From Methanobacterium formicicum DSM 3637 (lineage in GTDB: Archaea; Methanobacteriota; Methanobacteria; Methanobacteriales; Methanobacteriaceae): DNA of 64,000 nucleotides. Of this stretch, positions 57,517 to 64,000 are shown one piece after another. The first letter of the stretch is position 1, and each line of letters begins with the position of its first letter. Under the pieces are notes generated by a model. It had not been told where the DNA came from. It was given only the letters and a program-made list of their open reading frames with translations, and did not search any database. The stretch is taken from NCBI RefSeq assembly GCF_000302455.1, contig NZ_AMPO01000005.1:31001-95000 (forward strand), read 5' to 3'. The translations under genes were made by a program, and so were the position numbers.

Positions 57517-58191
57517 ATGCCCAAAACCAAATCCAAACCCCATCCTGAAATATCACAAGTCATGATCATGGAAGGACGCAACAACTTCCCTATAAGCTGG
57601 TTGAATAAACAGGGATACTGCGAATACAGCATATACCTGGAAAACGTTAGGGGTATTGAAGTAAAAGCCACTAGGAATATGGTGGTTGGGACCCAGGAAC
57701 ATGCCAGGTTAGAGATGGAATTTAAAAAGGACGCAGAACCCACTACGTTTGAAAAAATGTTAGATGAATCCAGAACTATGGAATTATTATCCCGGGAACT
57801 CCCTGTAATATCACACAGTTACGGTATCAGAGGGTACATTGATGAAGTTTGGATGACTCCAGATGAGTTCATCATTATTGATGATAAACCGGGAAAAAAA
57901 GCCTTTTCTTCATCAATCAACCAGGTTTTAGGGTACTGTCTGGCTTTCCAGGATATGATTAAAGAAGAAAGAAGAATAGTTGCTGCTTTAAGGGAGAGGG
58001 GAACTGATAATATATTCTGGGCCGCGTACTTCGATGAAAAGTCAAAAAATGATATAATATCACTAATTAATAGAGTTCAAGACCTTTTAGTGGGGAAAAA
58101 GGATTTTATGGCCACTAATAATCCACGTAAATGCCGGAGCTGCCGTTTGAAGTTAAAATGTGATAAAAAAGCCAGACCCGGGTCACTTTAA
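57517..58191 (+). CDS. stand-alone Cas4/RecB-like PD-(D/E)XK nuclease
   Basis: The 224-residue protein has a Cys in QGYCEYSIYL near residue 35, then GTQEHARLE, the nuclease motifs GIRGYIDEVW and IIIDDKPGK (D...DxK) near residue 105-125, a helix LGYCLAFQ with conserved Gln-Tyr pattern, and a C-terminal CRSCRLKLKC cluster. The Cys residues are likely to bind 4Fe-4S, as in Cas4. No cas genes or CRISPR are near, so it is a DNA repair or housekeeping Cas4-like. GGTG precedes the ATG. Confidence 0.85.
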   Translation: MPKTKSKPHPEISQVMIMEGRNNFPISWLNKQGYCEYSIYLENVRGIEVKATRNMVVGTQEHARLEMEFKKDAEPTTFEKMLDESRTMELLSRELPVISHSYGIRGYIDEVWMTPDEFIIIDDKPGKKAFSSSINQVLGYCLAFQDMIKEERRIVAALRERGTDNIFWAAYFDEKSKNDIISLINRVQDLLVGKKDFMATNNPRKCRSCRLKLKCDKKARPGSL

Positions 58192-58226
58192 CCCATTTGA
58201 TCTGCATTAAATAAATCGTAGATAAC

Positions 58227-58235
58227 TTTAAATAT
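58227..58235 (+). promoter_or_regulatory. TATA box of tRNA-Gln
   Basis: TTTAAATAT lies 51 bp upstream of the mature 5' end, consistent with a start near 58256 and a 30-nt leader removed by RNase P. There is no closer candidate. Confidence 0.4.
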
Positions 58236-58285
58236 CACCTCAGTCTAAAAGGAGAATGCTGCAACTGCGGCCTTTTTTAATGTTT

Positions 58286-58365
<80 letters not shown>

Positions 58366-58400
58366 CTAAAGTTTAATTATACCTTTTAAAGGGCGATCGC

Positions 58401-59591
58401 ATGGAAAAAATTCTTTTAGTGGGTGTAAACACCCGTGCCGTGGCTTGCTCACTTAAAAAGTTAGGATACAAAGTTTACTCTGCTGATTATTTTGGAACCA
58501 TGGATCTAAGATCTTGTGCGGACCATGTAGAATCAGTATTAAATCAAAAACCACACATTTCCTGTGGTAAATTTACCCAACGCTTCAACCCTCAACTTAT
58601 CCAGGAAATGGCCATGAAAATGGTAAATGAAGTGGATGGTATTATCTCTTGTGCAGGATCATCTCCTTCCTGGTTTCCAGGCCACAAGATCATTGGAAAC
58701 AAGGATGTTGAGGGGGTTGAAGATAAATTTTTCCTTTACCAGAAACTTAAAAAACATTTCCTCGTTCCAGAAACACATCGTCCTGCTGATATATATGAAG
58801 CTGCAGAAATTGCCAGGAACGCACCGGCTAAAAAATTTATTTTAAAACCACGATCTGGAGCAGGTGGTTATGGGGTGCGAGTTTTCAATGATCATGATCT
58901 AGAAGGTGTTCATGATCTAGAAGGTGTTCATGATCTTGGAGGAATAGGTGTAACCGAAGAAATTAACTCTCATGACTGGATAATGCAGGAGTTCATTGAT
59001 GGTGAAAATATCAGTGCATCAGTTCTATCTGCTGAAGATGAGGCCAGTACTATACTCACCAGTACCCAGATCATTGGTGATACCATGCTGGGTCAGAAGG
59101 AGCCCTTTGGATACTGTGGTAACATCGTCCCCTACACCGGTGATATGAAAATCTCTGAAATTGCCTCAAAAGTAGTGGCCCACCTATCCCTAATAGGCTC
59201 TAATGGTGTAGATTTCATATTAAAAAATGGTGAACTATACGTGATTGAAGTCAACCCCCGGCTGCAGGGAACATTTGAATGTGCAGAGCTAGCAATGGAT
59301 ACGAATATGGCTCACGCTCACCTGGAAGCATGCCAGGGGCACCTGGTGAAAGTTCCACCTCCCAGTAGGTTTGCAGTTAAGATGGTGGTCCATGCCAGTG
59401 AAAGATCACAGGTGGGTGATTTGAACTTCCCTGGAGTTTGTGACCTACCATTTCCAGGAGTGATAATTGAAAAAGGAGAACCCATGGTCACAGTTTTAAG
59501 TTCAGGGGATATAATGGAAAATACGCTATATTCAGCTAGAAAAACTATTCAAAAGGTTTACAGTGCTGTAACCCATGGTCCTGGGATTTAA
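58401..59591 (+). CDS. ATP-grasp carboligase-like protein (COG2232-like)
   Basis: The 396-residue protein has an N-terminal Rossmann-like part (ILLVGVNTRAVACSLKKLGY), an ATP-grasp core with FILKPRSGAGGYGVRVF (P-loop-like) near 145-165, MQEFIDGENISASVL and GVDFILKNGELYVIEVNPRLQG (quoted as GVDFILKNGELY and VIEVNPRLQG) with metal ligands E..N. A 21-nt duplication creates HDLEGVHDLEGVHDLGG near residue 168-184. Substrates are unknown. AAAGGGCG lies before the ATG. It follows tRNA-Gln. Confidence 0.82.
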   Translation: MEKILLVGVNTRAVACSLKKLGYKVYSADYFGTMDLRSCADHVESVLNQKPHISCGKFTQRFNPQLIQEMAMKMVNEVDGIISCAGSSPSWFPGHKIIGNKDVEGVEDKFFLYQKLKKHFLVPETHRPADIYEAAEIARNAPAKKFILKPRSGAGGYGVRVFNDHDLEGVHDLEGVHDLGGIGVTEEINSHDWIMQEFIDGENISASVLSAEDEASTILTSTQIIGDTMLGQKEPFGYCGNIVPYTGDMKISEIASKVVAHLSLIGSNGVDFILKNGELYVIEVNPRLQGTFECAELAMDTNMAHAHLEACQGHLVKVPPPSRFAVKMVVHASERSQVGDLNFPGVCDLPFPGVIIEKGEPMVTVLSSGDIMENTLYSARKTIQKVYSAVTHGPGI

Positions 59592-59726
59592 TTGATCTTA
59601 TTATGTGGTTGTATTATAAGTTGATTTTTTTATTAGGGAATTTAACTGGTCACTTATAATCAAACTTATAAATCCTTGAAAATTTTATGCTGGAACTTTT
59701 AAGTATAACTCTTTTTTAACTGAATT

Positions 59727-59927
59727 TTATCCAAATGCCACTGATAAAATGAAGATAATGGTTCCAATTACAATCAGTACAGTAACCAGGATCTGGGCAC
59801 CAAATATTAACATAGATACCTTGGCCATTTTGTCTGGGTCTTTTTTTATCTCTTCTATATCAAAATCATATAAAAAGTCATAATAAAATGATTTTATTAT
59901 TTTCCATATACTCTTAGGGCCCATCAT
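59727..59927 (-). CDS. small membrane protein (66 aa), unrecognised
   Basis: The protein begins MMGPKSIWKIIKSF and has an acidic helix FDIEEIKKDPDKMAK and one C-terminal membrane helix (about 38-64). AAAGG lies before this start; an ATG three codons upstream overlaps that site. No family is known. It resembles tail-anchored or regulatory subunits. Confidence 0.5.
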   Translation of the reverse strand: MMGPKSIWKIIKSFYYDFLYDFDIEEIKKDPDKMAKVSMLIFGAQILVTVLIVIGTIIFILSVAFG

Positions 59928-60153
59928 TAAATTCATCCTTTAATTATTTTTATTCCATTTATTATTTTATTTTTCATTAAAATTGTGGTGTGATTTAGCA
60001 CTGGTAAAATAGTTAGTCATCTTGTCATCCAACTCCCCAAAGGGTAGATGATTCAAGTTATGGTTTACCGAGTAAGATTCCATATCATTCTGGTCATGGT
60101 TTATAACACAGATTAGATTCGTTAATATTTAATTAAAAAATTTGGATGTGTAT

Positions 60154-60564
60154 TTATTTTACCAGGAAAATGTACTGTGAAGTGGTGGGTAACTCTCTTC
60201 TAACTACCCTTACATCACCCCGGTAAATATAGATTTCTTCACCACAATAATCATTCCCCAGAATCTCACATACCAACATGCATTCCAGTTTTCCTTTAAT
60301 TCTAGAACCACTCATCTCGGAACTTATCTCAATATATAGGGGTAGCTTTAACTGCGCCTGTGATGTTTTTGGAATGATTGATGCGATTTTATTAAGTTCA
60401 TTTTTCTTGAAACGATGCCGCGATCCATCGGTCCCCAGTACATGTGGTCTATCTTCTTCTAAAAGCTCTTTTAAGGTTTTCCTTCGCCGGGGAATGTGAC
60501 GATTTAAGACCATGATCTGTTTTTTTAAGAGTCTATCATTCTGATTTTGATCTCCTCGCCTCAT
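60154..60564 (-). CDS. UPF0216 (DUF61) family protein
   Basis: The 136-residue protein matches UPF0216 through RHIPRRRKTLKELLEEDRPHVLG, DGSRHRFKKNELNKIA, LPLYIEIS, and the C-terminus VRVVRRELPTTSQYIF (each quoted within limits). The family is conserved in euryarchaea and of unknown function. ATG 60564 follows CGGAGTG by 7 nt; the 18 upstream codons are not conserved in type and are rejected. Confidence 0.85.
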   Translation of the reverse strand: MRRGDQNQNDRLLKKQIMVLNRHIPRRRKTLKELLEEDRPHVLGTDGSRHRFKKNELNKIASIIPKTSQAQLKLPLYIEISSEMSGSRIKGKLECMLVCEILGNDYCGEEIYIYRGDVRVVRRELPTTSQYIFLVK

Positions 60565-60762
60565 GTAAAACACTCCGAACTGGGAATAACGATCATTAGT
60601 AAAGATGATCATCATCATAGTTAAGAATATATTTGGGGGGAATATACTATTAATAGATTAATAGAATTGTTCACAGATCGGAGAATTGTTGAATAAACAT
60701 TTCTTTAGATTTGGGTAAACATTCTATTAGATTTAATTCTTAAACTATGGTGGGGATTATAA

Positions 60763-61098
60763 GTGGATATCGATATTGAACAGTGCCGGGAAAATGATAA
60801 GATCAAAGAAGTAATCAGTAAAAGTGGACTTTCTGTTAAACATATTAAACTCTTACTTCGCTTATCTGACACCATCTACATTAATGGCATAAACTACAAT
60901 GTGGTGGTGGAGGGGAATCATGTTCTAATCCTACTTATTTCATCAAAACCCGATAACCAAACTGGGGTCTTCAAAACTTACTCCATTACCAATGTACTTT
61001 ACAAGCTTAGGGAAATAGAAAAGGAGCATGATGACTTTGAAACTCGATGTGAAGTTGAAGGTGATCTTTTTAAGATACTGGTAAATATAAACGCTTAA
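60763..61098 (+). CDS. unrecognised 111-aa protein
   Basis: GTG 60763 follows GGTGGGG by about 7 nt. The predicted protein is compact alpha/beta, with VISKSGLSVKHIKLLLRLSD (helical), INYNVVVEGNHVLILLISS (strands) and an acidic tail. There are no membrane helices. Function unknown. Confidence 0.55.
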   Translation: MDIDIEQCRENDKIKEVISKSGLSVKHIKLLLRLSDTIYINGINYNVVVEGNHVLILLISSKPDNQTGVFKTYSITNVLYKLREIEKEHDDFETRCEVEGDLFKILVNINA

Positions 61099-61245
61099 TT
61101 TAAGATATCAGTATTTTAAACTTAATTTAAGATTTTGTGGCTTCAAACACTTAATTTAAGGTGTTGGCGAGTTTAAACTTTTGATTTAGGATGTAGCTGA
61201 TTTAATTCGTAATTTAGGATTTGATGATGTAAATCAGTGTCAATC
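61098..61245. repeat. decayed tandem repeat of CTTAATTTAAGAT-like units
   Basis: Five or so copies of a roughly 30-nt unit (AAACTTAATTTAAGATNTNG) drift along 61098-61245, starting at the stop codon of the previous gene. They do not form strong hairpins. Confidence 0.6.
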
Positions 61246-61278
61246 GTGAAAAACAGTTTATTATAAAGGTACATTTAG

Positions 61279-61689
61279 ATGAGAATAAAAGATTACCATA
61301 GTGCTATTGATGAAATCTCCACTATTGACTTGGAAGCTGATTCTATTGCTGATTCCAGACGAATTCTGGCTGAACTCAATGAAAGGGAGATGATCCTTAA
61401 GGAGCTTAAAAAAAGCATCCGGAAGGACATTAAAAATATAGAACTTGATTTTTTAGAAAGAAAACGCAAGATCAACGTGGATTATGCTGGTGGCAAATCA
61501 CCAGGTATTGTTTCAAAAGTTAGGAGAAAATCCAAGGTTAAAGAAATTAAAAAACTGGAAAAACAATATAATGAATCTCTGCAATCTTATTATAATGTTA
61601 AATACATGTTGGATGATCTGTTACTACAGATAGAAGAGGCTAAAGAACCACTAAATAACTATATTAAAAATAGATTATTTGGAGTTTAA
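61279..61689 (+). CDS. coiled-coil protein, unrecognised (136 aa)
   Basis: The protein is almost wholly helical. Segments such as SRRILAELNEREMILKELKK and EIKKLEKQYNESLQSYY form a likely antiparallel coiled coil, separated by a basic linker GIVSKVRRKSK. There is no signal peptide or membrane helix. No ribosome binding site is obvious. It may partner with the neighbouring small proteins. Confidence 0.5.
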   Translation: MRIKDYHSAIDEISTIDLEADSIADSRRILAELNEREMILKELKKSIRKDIKNIELDFLERKRKINVDYAGGKSPGIVSKVRRKSKVKEIKKLEKQYNESLQSYYNVKYMLDDLLLQIEEAKEPLNNYIKNRLFGV

Positions 61690-61933
61690 ACTGGTTTTAA
61701 ACTATTTTTAGAATTTTATTTTAACTTTTTAGGTAAATTTATTCCATTTTGAAAGATATTTGGGGTATAAACCATTTAGAATAGAAACCATTTGTAGTAA
61801 ACTCTTAAGAATAGAATTTTTTGGTAATGGTTTAAATATTAATGAATTTTTAAAATTTTTAAAAAAAATGAGATTTAAAAAAAATAGAGATATTTTATCA
61901 GGTAATATATTCTTATCTGGTAGAACTTGCCTT

Positions 61934-62316
61934 TTAGAAGTTTAATTCCACAGGTAAGAGTATTAAAATACCTAATAAATCATCTTTTTCCACTTGGTAG
62001 TCCAGTGCTGCTGCAAAAAGTGCATGGTCTGCTGTTCGTTCCATGCTTATGGGAAGGTATGTTTCTTCGCCTACAGCCATGGTGTGTCCGTACTTGTTGG
62101 TACCGTAAGCGCTGATGAAACAGATGTGGTTAGCGTTGATGTCGATCTTTTTGATCTGGACTGGTTTGGTTTCCCCTGCCTTGAACTCCTTTTCTTCAGC
62201 GGCAATTATTGCCCTAACTTTTCCGGAGATGTTTCCCATCTCGAAGTCAATGGCAGGTTTGGCATGTTTTTTTTGCTCTTTTTTAACCTGGTCCAGTCGG
62301 GTTATTATTCTAACCA

Positions 62317-62317
<1 letters not shown>
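61934..62317 (-). CDS. DUF22-domain protein, coupled to the ATP synthase operon
   Basis: The 127-residue protein shows a beta-rich domain with KPVQIKKIDINANHICFISAYGTNKYGHTMAVG (in pieces: KPVQIKKIDINANHI, AYGTNKYGHTMAVGEETY) similar to methanogen DUF22 proteins. Its ATG overlaps the atpD stop (TAATG), so it is translationally coupled to the A-type ATP synthase genes. Function is unknown. Confidence 0.72.
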
Positions 62318-62980
<663 letters not shown>

Positions 62981-63011
62981 TTTTATCCCTCCTAAAAAAA
63001 TAGGAAGGGGG

Positions 63012-64000
<989 letters not shown>

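Noticed and set aside
61760..61945. 61-codon open frame on the plus strand with TTG start
   Set aside because: It has no ribosome binding site, has AT-driven Lys/Phe/Asn composition, and overlaps the 3' end of the DUF22 gene.

Overview
The window is AT-rich archaeal DNA that fits a mesophilic member of the Methanobacteriales, most likely Methanobacterium. Evidence includes AtwA (the component A2 ATPase of methyl-CoM reductase activation), A-type ATP synthase subunits B and D, an archaeoflavoprotein, UPF0216, DUF134, DUF22 and DUF2206 proteins, a Pmp-repeat adhesin-like protein of the methanogen type, a tRNA without encoded CCA, TATA-box promoters and GGTG/GGAGG ribosome binding sites. No rRNA, CRISPR array, intact insertion sequence or provirus was seen.

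Layout. 1-6.7 kb: 5' part of inositol-phosphate synthase, small membrane proteins, a MacB-type ABC exporter, a Fur-family regulator with a striking palindromic operator, and an archaeoflavoprotein. 6.7-17 kb: transporters (TauE, AEC, MFS), a K+ channel, a PadR-GyrI-like-membrane protein-GyrI-like operon, an AlkD-type protein and small membrane proteins. 17-28 kb: AtwA, a DUF134 regulator, a receiver-PAS-PAS-histidine kinase, a HEAT-repeat protein, TspO, a flavin split-barrel protein, an MBL-rhodanese fusion and a DrrAB-type ABC exporter.

28.4-52 kb is a cell-surface island. On the plus strand are a flippase, three tandem CruF-like (PF04240) membrane proteins, a UbiA-type prenyltransferase, two GT2 glycosyltransferases and a giant adhesin. 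These converge on a minus-strand block of a GT-C type enzyme, a DUF2206 protein, two GT4 enzymes, a B12-type radical SAM enzyme and a membrane GT2. Near-identical TGTGA-N6-TCACA palindromes sit upstream of TATA boxes in front of the adhesin and in front of the minus-strand block, which suggests shared control. No phytoene synthase or desaturase is present here, so the CruF/UbiA set may act on a non-carotenoid isoprenoid.

52-64 kb: small ORFs, a 28-bp site with dif-like 11-6-11 geometry, a second K+ channel, a cation-diffusion-facilitator protein between winged-helix-like domains, a Cas4-like nuclease, tRNA-Gln(UUG), an ATP-grasp enzyme, small archaeal proteins, and the end of the ATP synthase operon with a coupled DUF22 gene.

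A recurring feature is short, drifting tandem duplications (about 9-36 nt) downstream of stop codons. In-frame examples occur at the ABC ATPase start and in the ATP-grasp gene. Names come from motif recognition in translated sequence; no database search was run.
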